NCBI GenBank assembly: GCA_022450525.1
Contig: JAKUQA010000002.1
Coordinates: 62,001-126,000 of the forward strand
Origin: Dehalococcoidia bacterium
GTDB lineage: Bacteria > Chloroflexota > Dehalococcoidia > Lucifugimonadales > UBA6952
Direction: 5' to 3'
Length of the DNA stretch: 64,000 nucleotides
Position 1 is the stretch's first letter. Each line of letters starts with the position of its first letter. Under the pieces are notes generated by a model that saw nothing but the letters and a program-made list of their open reading frames with translations, searched no databases and was not told where the DNA came from. Positions 44,581-52,848 of this stretch are shown here, piece after piece. A program made the translations under genes and the position numbers.

Positions 44581-45948
44581 ATGGGACGTTCAGAAGAAAA
44601 ATTAGCGGAGTTTATTGTAAATACTAAAGCAGAAGATATACCAGCTGATGCATATAGAGCAGCAAGAGAAGCTATATTTGATTGTATTGGTGTTATGCTT
44701 GCTGGAGCTGATCAACCCCTCGGTAAAATGATTCAAAAGTTTGTATCAGATCAAGGAGGAAATGGTGATTGTACTATCGTCGGATCTACTATGAGGACAT
44801 CTCAATATATGGCAGCCTTAGGCAATGGAACACTAGGACACGCTCTAGATTATGATGATATGGGAGGATTTGGCCATCCCAGTGTGGCATTACTACCTCC
44901 AGCACTAGCTATTGCTGAGGAATTAGATTTAACTGTTAATGATTTACTCGCAGCTTATGTTATTGGTTTTGAGGCGGCAGCTCACTTATCAAGGGGTTCA
45001 AGTTCTCCTCAAGGAACAACTGGTTTCCATTCAACAGCAATATTTGGGACGATGGGCTCAGCTGCAGTAGCGGCACGTTTATTAGGTCTAGATAAAGAAC
45101 AAACTTTAACTGCTTTAGGAATGGCAGGTTCTATGCCTAGTGGTATATTGCAAAACTTTGGTACTTACACTAAACCTCTTCATGCTGGTATGACATCACG
45201 TAATGGTATTATGGCTGGTTATTTAGCCAAAGATGGATGGAAAGCAACAGATAACTTTTTAGAAAGTAAAGTTGGTTGGGCTTCAGCCTATCTAGGAGCA
45301 GGAAATTTTGATCCTGAGGCTATGGTTAAAGATTTAGGTAATACTTGGTTGTGTGCTACCTCTATTGTAATAAAAAAATATCCTTGCTGTGGATCAAATC
45401 ATAGTTCATTAGATTCTTTATTAAGTATTTTAAATTCAAATGAATTAGATTTTAATGATATAGATGAAGTTGAAATAGATAATTTCTCATCAATAAGTCA
45501 TGTTCTTTTGTATCCTAGACCCACTTATGGATTTCAAGGTAAATTTAGTATTCATTATAATGTTGCTACGGCTTTGGTAGATAAGAAAATAGATATGGCA
45601 AGTTTTAATGATGAAAATTTAGATCGATCAGAATATATAGAAGCAGTGGATAAAGTAGATATAAAAATAAATTCTGAATGGAGTAGTGGGCGAGACGGAA
45701 TGATGGTTTCAAACCCTGTAAAGATCACATTGAAAGATGGGACGACTTTAGAAGAGGATACCAATCGACATGTAATGCATGGTACACAAGCTGATCCTTT
45801 ATCTGAAGAAGAATTTAAAGATAAATTTTATAACTGTGCAATTTTAAGCTTACCAAAAGAACGTGTTGGCAATGCAATTGATTCTTGGTGGAATGCTGAT
45901 GGCAGTGCAAAAATACGCGATTTATTAGGGACTGTTCGTATAGATTAG
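44581..45948 (+). CDS. MmgE/PrpD family protein (second copy)
   Basis: 455 residues with AGGAGG at good spacing. Family marks mirror the copy at 36343: GHALDYDDMGGFGHPSV, HSTAIFGTMGSAAVAARLLG, FGTYTKPLHAGMTSRNG and YPCCGSNHSSLD. The copies share overall layout but differ throughout, so they are old paralogues rather than a recent duplication. It probably forms one transcript with the CapA-like gene. Its stop is one base from the convergent leuS stop, with no hairpin. Substrate is unknown; dehydration or isomerisation of a hydroxy-dicarboxylic or tricarboxylic acid is the family expectation. Confidence 0.92.
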   Translation: MGRSEEKLAEFIVNTKAEDIPADAYRAAREAIFDCIGVMLAGADQPLGKMIQKFVSDQGGNGDCTIVGSTMRTSQYMAALGNGTLGHALDYDDMGGFGHPSVALLPPALAIAEELDLTVNDLLAAYVIGFEAAAHLSRGSSSPQGTTGFHSTAIFGTMGSAAVAARLLGLDKEQTLTALGMAGSMPSGILQNFGTYTKPLHAGMTSRNGIMAGYLAKDGWKATDNFLESKVGWASAYLGAGNFDPEAMVKDLGNTWLCATSIVIKKYPCCGSNHSSLDSLLSILNSNELDFNDIDEVEIDNFSSISHVLLYPRPTYGFQGKFSIHYNVATALVDKKIDMASFNDENLDRSEYIEAVDKVDIKINSEWSSGRDGMMVSNPVKITLKDGTTLEEDTNRHVMHGTQADPLSEEEFKDKFYNCAILSLPKERVGNAIDSWWNADGSAKIRDLLGTVRID

Positions 45949-45949
45949 T

Positions 45950-48412
45950 TTATTTTATAACTATATTCACTAATTTATCAGGAACATAAATTATTCTATT
46001 TATAGCTTGATTTACTAGATAGGGCTGAATTTTTTCGCTTGAAAGAGCAATTTCTTCAGCCTTTTCTTTTTCTGTATTGATTCCTACTTCAATTGTGTCG
46101 CGAACTTTACCGTTAACTTGTATAACCAATGTTGTTGTTTCATCTTCAATGAGCTTTGGATTAAATGAAGGAACAGATTGATTGTGAATGCTATATTGAT
46201 TCCCGGTTAATTCCCATAACTCTTCAGTTATGTGAGGAGCTATTGGGGCCAGAAGGAGTAATAGGCTTTTGATAGCAAAGTTCCATTGTTCAGGTGTTGC
46301 ATTATTATTTTCTGAAATTTGGTTTAAATAGTTTGTAAATTCCATCATAAATGCTAAAGCTGTATTAAATTTGAACCTATCTATATCTTCGGTTACATTT
46401 TTAATGAGTTTGTGAGTAGTTCTAGTAAGGTCTTGGTTTTCTTTTGTTAAAGTAAACTTATTTGAATTTATTGTACTTATATTCCATACTCTATTTATCC
46501 ATCTTGCCATTCCATTAATTCCACTATCAATCCAATCACCTCCTTGGTCCCAAGGACCAAGAAACATTAAATAAATTCGTACAACATCTGCTCCAAATTC
46601 AAGAACGTAATCGTCAGGAGCTATAACATTGCCTCTGGATTTACTCATCTTTTGATGGTTAGCGATAATCATTCCTTGGTTAAATAACCGTAAAAATGGC
46701 TCATCAAATTTAAATAGTCCAATGTCTCTTAGAGCTTTGACAAAAAATCTGGAATACATTAGGTGCAATACTGCATGTTCAGCACCTCCTGTGTATTGGT
46801 CTACAGGGTTCCATAGTTTTAGTTTATTCAAATCAAAAGGAGCATTATCGTATTTAGGATTAGGGTATCGAAGAAAATACCAAGAAGAGTCTACAAATGT
46901 ATCCATGGTGTCTGTTTCTCTTTCAGCATCATTACCACAATTTGGGCATTTACAGTTAATGAATTCAGGATGGTATTTTAATGGAGATTCACCAGTAGGT
47001 TTAAATTCTGCATCTGGAGGGAGTATCACTGGTAGATCTTTTTCTGGTACTGGTACAATACCACAGTCTCCACAATAAATAATCGGTATGGGAGTACCCC
47101 AATAACGTTGTCTGGAAATAAGCCAATCTCTTAATCTATAGGTAGTTGTGCGTATACCTAGGTTCAGTTGTTCAAGATGCTCAGCTATTTTTATTTTAGC
47201 TTCTTCATTGCTAATATTATCAAATTTACCTGAGTTGGTTAGAATACCAGATTCAGTATATGCTTCTTCAAGAGATTCGGTATCATTTTTGTTCTTAGCG
47301 ATAACTCTGATAATATCCAAATCATACTTTTTAGCAAATTCAAAATCTCTTTGATCATGTGCAGGAACCCCCATGACTGCACCTGTTCCATACTGCATTA
47401 AAACATAATCAGCAATAAAAATTGGAACTTTATTGCCATTAATAGTGTTTGTTGCATATGAACCTGTAAAGACTCCAGTTTTATCTCTTTCTGTAGATAA
47501 TCTTTCTATTTCTGAATACTCTCTGGTCGTATTAATGTATTTCTCAACTTTTTCTTTATTATCTGGTGTCGTTAGTTCAGATACCAGATTGTGTTCTGGA
47601 GCTAATACAATAAACGTTACTCCAAAAAGAGTGTCTATTCTTGTAGTGAAAGTTTCGATTTCAGGAGTGGAAATTTGCAAATGAGATAAATCAAATTTTA
47701 CCTGTACTCCAAAACTTTTTCCGATCCAGTTTTCTTGAAGGGTTTTGATTTTTTCTGGCCAATCTATAACTTTATCGAAGCTTAACAGTTCTTCTGCATA
47801 GTTGGTGATTTTGAAAAACCATTGTTCTAAATCTCTGTGAATTACAACACTTTCACATCGATCACATTTCCCATTAATTACTTGTTCATTAGCAAGAACA
47901 GTTTGGCATTGACCACACCAATTTACTGGTGCATTTGATCTATATGCTAACCCATTTTCAAATAGTTTTAAAAAGAACCATTGGTTCCATTTATAATAAT
48001 CAGGTTGGCATGTATTAACTTCTCTATCCCAGTCATATATTGTCCCCATGGAATAAAATTGTTTTTTCATATTAGAAATATTATCCATTGTCCATTTATA
48101 CGGATGAATACCTCTTCTTATGGCAGCATTTTCAGCTGGTAATCCAAAAGAATCAAAACCCATAGGGTGTAACACATTATATCCTTGCATCCTACGAAAT
48201 CGTGCATGTGCATCGGAAGGTGCCATGGCATACCAGTGCCCAATATGAGTATCACCTGAAGGGTAAGGATACATAGTCATTTCAAACCAGTTTTGTTTTT
48301 CACTTGTATCAGCAACATGATAAAGCTTATCGTTTGACCATCTATCTTGCCATTTTCGATCTAATGTTTTTGGATCGAAACTAAATTGTACTGATCTTTT
48401 GGCTATTGCCAT
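45950..48412 (-). CDS. leuS: Leucyl-tRNA synthetase
   Basis: 820 residues, full length. HIGH is at 56-59 and the KMSKS loop appears literally in NHQKMSKSRGNVI. The editing domain includes TRIDTLFGVTFIVLAPEH and the GVPAHDQRDFEFA segment. Two zinc modules are visible (CGQC with CDRC near 165-185, and CGDCG with CKCPNCG further on), the second with the usual treble-Cys insertion. A GAGAAAG ribosome-binding site is close to the ATG. Confidence 0.98.
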   Translation of the reverse strand: MAIAKRSVQFSFDPKTLDRKWQDRWSNDKLYHVADTSEKQNWFEMTMYPYPSGDTHIGHWYAMAPSDAHARFRRMQGYNVLHPMGFDSFGLPAENAAIRRGIHPYKWTMDNISNMKKQFYSMGTIYDWDREVNTCQPDYYKWNQWFFLKLFENGLAYRSNAPVNWCGQCQTVLANEQVINGKCDRCESVVIHRDLEQWFFKITNYAEELLSFDKVIDWPEKIKTLQENWIGKSFGVQVKFDLSHLQISTPEIETFTTRIDTLFGVTFIVLAPEHNLVSELTTPDNKEKVEKYINTTREYSEIERLSTERDKTGVFTGSYATNTINGNKVPIFIADYVLMQYGTGAVMGVPAHDQRDFEFAKKYDLDIIRVIAKNKNDTESLEEAYTESGILTNSGKFDNISNEEAKIKIAEHLEQLNLGIRTTTYRLRDWLISRQRYWGTPIPIIYCGDCGIVPVPEKDLPVILPPDAEFKPTGESPLKYHPEFINCKCPNCGNDAERETDTMDTFVDSSWYFLRYPNPKYDNAPFDLNKLKLWNPVDQYTGGAEHAVLHLMYSRFFVKALRDIGLFKFDEPFLRLFNQGMIIANHQKMSKSRGNVIAPDDYVLEFGADVVRIYLMFLGPWDQGGDWIDSGINGMARWINRVWNISTINSNKFTLTKENQDLTRTTHKLIKNVTEDIDRFKFNTALAFMMEFTNYLNQISENNNATPEQWNFAIKSLLLLLAPIAPHITEELWELTGNQYSIHNQSVPSFNPKLIEDETTTLVIQVNGKVRDTIEVGINTEKEKAEEIALSSEKIQPYLVNQAINRIIYVPDKLVNIVIK

Positions 48413-48564
48413 TAATTTTCTTTCTCATACATTGATATAAAAATATAATCGCTTTTTATTAAAGTATTTGCAGTATACAAAGGAGTTTAATGATTTTCAA
48501 TTACACAAGTTCATATATAATATCTAAATTAATTACAAATTAATGAGGTTAGCGAGGGTCTGTG
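48413..48564. promoter_or_regulatory. Intergenic region with promoter and short ORF ahead of the HpcH gene
   Basis: TATAAT at 48516-48521 is the best -10 box for the plus-strand gene; no good -35 accompanies it. Upstream lies AAGGAG (48480-48485) followed five bases later by an ATG (48490) that opens a 17-codon ORF (MIFNYTSSYIISKLITN) ending at 48543. This may be a leader peptide, a relic or chance. Confidence 0.35.
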
Positions 48565-49347
48565 ATGTTCAAAAATACAACCAAAGAAAAGTTAAAGAAT
48601 GGTCAAGCTGTTTGGGGAGCAATGGTATATGACTATTCAATAAGTGCTTTAGAAATTTTTGGCCATTTGGGATTTGATTGGCTTTTACTTGATAATGAGC
48701 ATGGTCATATAACTACTCAGGTATTTCCACAATGTGTACAAAGTTGTGAATCATCTAATATAACGCCGATTGTAAGACCTATAGGAAATACCCCGGAAAT
48801 TATTCGACCGTTTTTGGATTTAGGAGCACATGGTATTCAGGCACCCCAAGTTCAGACTGCTGAAGAAGCAAAAATTATTGTTGATTCAGTTAAATATCCT
48901 CCAGTGGGTAAAAGGGGATATTTTGTTGCAAATAGAAATAATAAGTTTGGATTAGGTATGTCAGCTCCAGACTACCTTAATCATGGTAATCAAGAAACTT
49001 TGGTTTGTATTATGGTAGAAACTCCACAGGGAATTGAGAATGCAGAAGAAATAGCTAAAGTAGATGGCGTTGATGTTGTTTTTGTTGGGCACGGTGATTT
49101 ATCTACAGCTATGGGGTATCCTGGACAAATGACTCATCCGAAAGTTGTTGAAGCGGGTAAAAAGGCTCTTGGTAAAGTTCTAGATGTAGGTAAATGGGCT
49201 GGATGTAGTTGTCCAGAAGACCAAACTACTATGTGGCTGGAATTTGGCGTTCGTTATTTTCATAGTTCTGTTAATAGGCTATTAATATCTGGGGCTAAGC
49301 AGTATTTAGATAAAGTACATGAAGAATCAAACCGACTAGGTTTATAA
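48565..49347 (+). CDS. HpcH/HpaI family aldolase
   Basis: 260 residues. Class II aldolase of the HpcH/HpaI/GarL type, which cleaves 2-keto-3-deoxy acids to pyruvate plus an aldehyde with a divalent metal. LLLDNEHGHIT, RPIGNTPEIIRPFLDLGAHGIQAPQ, MVETPQGIENAEEIAKVDGVD and the VGHGDLSTAMG segment hold the metal-binding Glu and Asp and the catalytic His. I start at ATG 48565; the GTG directly before it would add one residue. GAGGGT is a possible ribosome-binding site. A HAD hydrolase gene follows 16 bases later. The natural substrate is unknown. Confidence 0.92.
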   Translation: MFKNTTKEKLKNGQAVWGAMVYDYSISALEIFGHLGFDWLLLDNEHGHITTQVFPQCVQSCESSNITPIVRPIGNTPEIIRPFLDLGAHGIQAPQVQTAEEAKIIVDSVKYPPVGKRGYFVANRNNKFGLGMSAPDYLNHGNQETLVCIMVETPQGIENAEEIAKVDGVDVVFVGHGDLSTAMGYPGQMTHPKVVEAGKKALGKVLDVGKWAGCSCPEDQTTMWLEFGVRYFHSSVNRLLISGAKQYLDKVHEESNRLGL

Positions 49348-49363
49348 CTAAGAATCTAAAATT

Positions 49364-50080
49364 ATGAAAACAATTAAAAATGTAAGAGCAATTTTTTTTG
49401 ATGTATTTGGAACTGTTTTTGATTGGCATAATTCTATTTATCAAGAAACAAAAACTTTTACAAAACAAAATAATTTAACATTTGATGAATTCAAATTTAC
49501 GGATAATTGGAGAGCAGGATTTAGATTACTACAATCTCATGTTGCTAAAGGAGAAAGATCGTATCTCTCTATGGATGATATTCATATGGAAGTTCTGAAC
49601 AAATTATTAGAAGAGCTTAAAATACAAAACATAGATAAAAATAAATTAATTGAATTTAATCAGTCATGGCATAGGTTAATTCCATGGAGTGATTCATTAT
49701 CCGGACTAAGAGATTTAAAAGAAAATTATATAATTTCAGCACTTTCTAATGGTAATTTATCTATGTTGGTTAAACTTTCAAAAAATTCTAATACCCCTTG
49801 GGATACTATATTATCGACTGAATTTTTTGGAACATATAAACCAGACCCAAAAGTTTACTTAGGGGCAATAGAAATGTTAGATGTATTACCAAAAGAATCA
49901 ATGATGGTAGCTTCTCATGCATATGATTTGGATGGAGCAAATAGAGCTGGCATGAAAACATGTTATGTTCATAGACCAAATGAATTTGGAACAGGGAAAA
50001 GCGAAGACTACGGCGACTTATCTAGATTTGATATTGTTGTGGAGAGTTTTGAAGATATTTCAAAACACTTAAGTAATTGA
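49364..50080 (+). CDS. HAD hydrolase, type II haloacid dehalogenase-like
   Basis: 238 residues. The nucleophile is Asp13 in FFDVFGTVFDW, with ALSNGNLSM (motif II), KPDPKVY with its Lys (motif III) and ASHAYDLDGANRAGMKTCYV (motif IV). The FDVFGT start and SHAYDL ending match the (S)-2-haloacid dehalogenase subgroup. It is not proof of dehalogenation, because many members are phosphatases. It is co-oriented with the HpcH aldolase and probably co-transcribed, suggesting a catabolic step. The stop is two bases from the convergent methyltransferase gene. Confidence 0.88.
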   Translation: MKTIKNVRAIFFDVFGTVFDWHNSIYQETKTFTKQNNLTFDEFKFTDNWRAGFRLLQSHVAKGERSYLSMDDIHMEVLNKLLEELKIQNIDKNKLIEFNQSWHRLIPWSDSLSGLRDLKENYIISALSNGNLSMLVKLSKNSNTPWDTILSTEFFGTYKPDPKVYLGAIEMLDVLPKESMMVASHAYDLDGANRAGMKTCYVHRPNEFGTGKSEDYGDLSRFDIVVESFEDISKHLSN

Positions 50081-50082
50081 AC

Positions 50083-50649
50083 TTACTTTTCACAAATATA
50101 TGCAATAGCTGGAGGAAAGTTTTTCCACACAACACGAGTTTGATTAACTAATTCAAAATTAGAATTAAGTAATTGCTTAAATTTTTTACCCCTTGAGAAA
50201 AAGGTTCCAATCAATAATGCAATAGTAATAAACTTACCACCAGGTGCAAGTACATCATATATTTCAGAAAATAATTCTTGTTGTAGATCAATTGATAATG
50301 TGGCCCATGGTATTGCGGATATAATATAATCAACCTGAGTTCTATCATGTATTTTTAAATATTTTTTTATTTCATTTGCGGTACCGTGGTGAATTATTGT
50401 ATCTGGAAAGTTTTGCTTGAATTTTTTGTAAAGCATTTCATTAATTTCTATTGTAAAAAAAAGGCTATCAGAAGAAGTTTGTTTGAGTATTTCTTTTGTA
50501 ACACTTCCAGTTCCTGGACCAAGTTCAACTATTGTTGCATTTGATTGTAATTTGGCAGAATCTACTATTAGTTTTGCAAGAGATTGAGATGAAGGAAAAG
50601 GTGAACCAATTTGAATTGGGTTTTTTATAAATTCCCATGAGAAGCCCAT
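50083..50649 (-). CDS. SAM-dependent methyltransferase, PmtA/rRNA-dimethylase-like
   Basis: 188 residues, single Rossmann domain. The NPIQIGSPFPSSQSLAKLIVD opening and VELGPGTGS (41-49) SAM loop, followed by FTIEINEMLYKKFKQNFP and ISAIPWATLS, closely resemble the phosphatidylethanolamine N-methyltransferase (PmtA) and KsgA-like group. AAAGGA lies at good spacing before the ATG. Lipid methylation is the likely function by family, but other small-molecule targets are possible. It lies between the HAD gene and a TauE/SafE exporter gene. Confidence 0.8.
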   Translation of the reverse strand: MGFSWEFIKNPIQIGSPFPSSQSLAKLIVDSAKLQSNATIVELGPGTGSVTKEILKQTSSDSLFFTIEINEMLYKKFKQNFPDTIIHHGTANEIKKYLKIHDRTQVDYIISAIPWATLSIDLQQELFSEIYDVLAPGGKFITIALLIGTFFSRGKKFKQLLNSNFELVNQTRVVWKNFPPAIAYICEK

Positions 50650-50680
50650 TTTTATATATCCTTTCCAAATATAAGTTAAC

Positions 50681-51457
50681 TTAAAAAAACCACACTTTAA
50701 TTGGAGAGTATATTAATTTTATTGCTAGAACTGTAATAATTGAATTGAAGCCTATAATAAATAATCTTTCTGGCATAAGATTAAGTAGGTACTTACCAAA
50801 CCATGTTCCTAATATTCCAAATAGAACAATAGAAATTATTAGGATTATGTAGGGGCCAAAATTAAAGCCTAATATCCCAAATACTAAGATCTTTAATCCA
50901 TGTTGTATAGACATATAGGCACCTTGGGTTGCTACGATGACTTTTCTATCATTTGATGTAGATTTAACAAATGGAGCAACTAAAGGACCAGTACCACCAA
51001 CGAACATAGTAGCAAAAGATGTGATTATACCTGTAAAAAGAGATATAAGATTTGTTGGTTTAGTAAAATTAATCGACTTAGGACCCCATAATGAATAAAT
51101 TACAAATATACCAATAATTCCTTCTAGTAAATGTTTGGGCATGTTAAATGCAAGTTGTCCGCCAATTGTTACGCCTAATATTGTTCCTAATATGAAAGGT
51201 TTAATCCAAGTATAACTTATATCTTTCCTCATCATGAGAGCTCTGAAAAAATTAGAATTTGCTTGTGTAATTGCATGTACAGGTATTACTGCTAGTGGGT
51301 TGATTAGATATATAAATGCTGTAATAGTCATAATTCCACCCCCTAACCCTATAGAAGCAGAAAGTGCAGATGAAAAAAAACTAATTAAACAAAGGATTAT
51401 AAATTCAATAAACGAAATCTCTATTGGGATTAATGTTAGTCCCAAATCCAGTGACAT
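50681..51457 (-). CDS. TauE/SafE family membrane exporter
   Basis: 258 residues with about eight membrane helices and the SALSASIGLGGGIMTITA motif of the TauE/SafE (DUF81) family, followed by a second half-repeat FATMFVGGTGPLVAPFV. These proteins export sulfite, sulfoacetate or other small organic anions. It lies 31 bases upstream of the methyltransferase gene on the same strand and may be co-transcribed. Its substrate is unknown. Confidence 0.92.
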   Translation of the reverse strand: MSLDLGLTLIPIEISFIEFIILCLISFFSSALSASIGLGGGIMTITAFIYLINPLAVIPVHAITQANSNFFRALMMRKDISYTWIKPFILGTILGVTIGGQLAFNMPKHLLEGIIGIFVIYSLWGPKSINFTKPTNLISLFTGIITSFATMFVGGTGPLVAPFVKSTSNDRKVIVATQGAYMSIQHGLKILVFGILGFNFGPYIILIISIVLFGILGTWFGKYLLNLMPERLFIIGFNSIITVLAIKLIYSPIKVWFF

Positions 51458-51598
51458 AAATCAGACTCCAGTAATTATATATATTTGTAATAGAGGTAAT
51501 TATACATAAGTGTTCGTATAATTGTTGGTTAAATTTTTTCATGTATTTATTGTCCTGAAAAAATATGTTAACTTGCATTCTATATATAAGAAAAAAGG

Positions 51599-51607
51599 TG
51601 CTAAAAT
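51599..51607 (+). promoter_or_regulatory. Possible extended -10 element upstream of the 90-aa gene
   Basis: TGCTAAAAT, followed by an 80-base leader before the ATG at 51688. No convincing -35 box is found. The 230-base gap also holds a 9-base inverted repeat (51533-51541 with 51556-51564). Confidence 0.35.
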
Positions 51608-51687
51608 TCCGTACTGAGAAGTGGTTCTGTATAAGATATTCCGAATAGTGTGGTTAGCCTGCCAGAAAAAACCAAAGGAGAACGTAA

Positions 51688-51960
51688 ATGAATGTTTGTT
51701 TTACATCTACTTTTGAAGGCACATTTGATGACTTCAAAAATGTTATGTCAAAAGCCATTGCTGAATTTCCAGGAACCATGACGGAACAAGAAAGTGCTGA
51801 ACTTCCATATGACAAAGAAGGATGGTGTAAAGTCGTTACAATTGCGCATGTGCTAGATTTTGACAAAATGCAAGAAGCAATGAGTGCACCTTGGATGGTC
51901 GAATGGGATGAAAAACACAATAACACCGATGTAGTGTACTTAATGGAAGAAATGTCTTAA
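51688..51960 (+). CDS. Small protein of unknown function, ferredoxin-like
   Basis: 90 residues with a strong AAAGGAG ribosome-binding site. The strand-helix-strand-strand-helix-strand order (MNVCFTSTFEG, a helix through FKNVMSKAIAEF, WCKVVTIAHVLD, a helix through KMQEAMSAPWMVEW, NNTDVVYLMEE) is what a dimeric alpha/beta-barrel monooxygenase-like fold would show. I do not recognise the family. It begins well after the TauE gene and ends 44 bases before tRNA-Ala. The coding quality is good and the antisense ORF over it is not credible. Confidence 0.75.
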   Translation: MNVCFTSTFEGTFDDFKNVMSKAIAEFPGTMTEQESAELPYDKEGWCKVVTIAHVLDFDKMQEAMSAPWMVEWDEKHNNTDVVYLMEEMS

Positions 51961-52004
51961 CAGTATCTGATTAGGTTGTAGATTAACTCTAAATTGTTAG
52001 AAAT

Positions 52005-52080
52005 GGGGCTGTAGCTCAGCTGGGAGAGCGCTTCAATGGCATTGAAGAGGTCAGGAGTTCGATCCTCCTCAGCTCCACCA
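52005..52080 (+). tRNA. tRNA-Ala (GGC anticodon)
   Basis: A complete 76-base cloverleaf. The acceptor stem is GGGGCTG with CAGCTCC, including the G3-U70 wobble pair that identifies alanine tRNA. The D arm is GCTCAGCTGGGAGAGC, the anticodon stem CTTCA/TGAAG holds loop ATGGCAT (anticodon GGC), and the T loop is TTCGATC. The CCA end is encoded. Confidence 0.97.
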
Positions 52081-52081
52081 A

Positions 52082-52171
52082 TATAAACTTAATTCTAGAA
52101 ATAATTTGATTGATGAGTTTGATATATTTATAGCTGGTGGTTTAGAAAAGGCACTTGAAATTATTCCATAA
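52082..52171 (+). pseudogene. Possible 3' remnant of a gene cut at tRNA-Ala
   Basis: In one frame there are no stops from inside the tRNA until TAA (52169-52171). The 23-codon segment after the tRNA reads NNLIDEFDIFIAGGLEKALEIIP, a plausible protein tail, with no start or ribosome-binding site. Its stop overlaps the next ATG as TAATG, the coupling pattern used elsewhere in this window. The simplest reading is the last few codons of a gene that formerly preceded the ART-like gene. An untranslated coincidence remains possible. Confidence 0.35.
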
Positions 52172-52815
52172 TGGCGTATTCGAAAAATGATTTACAAAAA
52201 ATCCTCTTTTCGCTTCCGAGTCAAATGAGACCGGAGGTTTTATTCTTTTTTTTGGACGCAGAAAAGAATCAAGGCCATAACGATCAGTTCGATATTTGGC
52301 TAGATAAAGGTAATGCTAGATTTATTGATAATTTACATATGTGGTTAAAAGCACCAAACAAGGATGGTTTTGCATATTTAGCTTTAGAAGACACTTTAAT
52401 TGAAGAAAATCACCTTAGAAATCTGAGCTTAATGGATGAAGACGTATGGGAATTGATTGTAAATACTTGGAGAAGTGTTGAGACAATTAGGGAAGATTTT
52501 CAAAGCTGGCTAATAATGTTGGGTTTAAGAAAGCCCAATGAATTATTTAAAAAAGAATTACCAGATGATAACTTACTCATAAGAATTTATCGTGGTGGAA
52601 GTCCTAGCGGGTTGAGTTGGACATTGAGAGAAGACAAAGCCAGAATTTTTGCAGAGAAACACGCTAAATCATTTTCTAGCAAGAACCCAAGGAAACTAAG
52701 AATTTTTACTACGTTAATTAATAAATCTGAAGTTCTTTTTTATAATAATGATAATTTGTGCGAAGAGGTTGTAATAATTCCTGACCCAGAAAGAGTTATG
52801 GAAGTAGAATACTAA
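52171..52815 (+). CDS. ADP-ribosyltransferase-fold-like protein
   Basis: 214 residues. The first 120 are helical and do not match anything I know. The last 80 have the order of an R-S-E ADP-ribosyltransferase-like domain: Arg141 in RIYRGGS, SWT at 149-151, a helix REDKARIFAEKH, then KSEVLFYNNDNLCEEVVIIPD with Glu198/Glu199. The YRG...SWT...EE pattern is also seen in phage and toxin proteins. No ribosome-binding site is present; translation seems to depend on a stop overlapping the start as TAATG. It lies just downstream of tRNA-Ala. No antitoxin-like neighbour is seen. ART activity is inference. Confidence 0.7.
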   Translation: MAYSKNDLQKILFSLPSQMRPEVLFFFLDAEKNQGHNDQFDIWLDKGNARFIDNLHMWLKAPNKDGFAYLALEDTLIEENHLRNLSLMDEDVWELIVNTWRSVETIREDFQSWLIMLGLRKPNELFKKELPDDNLLIRIYRGGSPSGLSWTLREDKARIFAEKHAKSFSSKNPRKLRIFTTLINKSEVLFYNNDNLCEEVVIIPDPERVMEVEY

Positions 52816-52848
52816 AGATTAATACAATTTTGTTAGTAGGAGAGTAAG

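Noticed and set aside
36343-45948. Treating the two MmgE/PrpD genes as a recent tandem duplication
   Set aside because: They are about 7 kb apart, in opposite orientations, and their protein sequences differ throughout apart from family motifs.
51533-51564. 9-base inverted repeat (ATTTTTTCA with its complement) as a terminator or operator
   Set aside because: It is almost all A and T with a 14-base loop, so it would form a weak stem; it is listed only as part of the intergenic gap.
51654-51926. A 90-codon minus-strand ORF opposite the small protein at 51688
   Set aside because: Its sequence is low in complexity (Ser, Leu, Cys, Thr), it has no ribosome-binding site, and the plus strand has a strong AAAGGAG and balanced composition.
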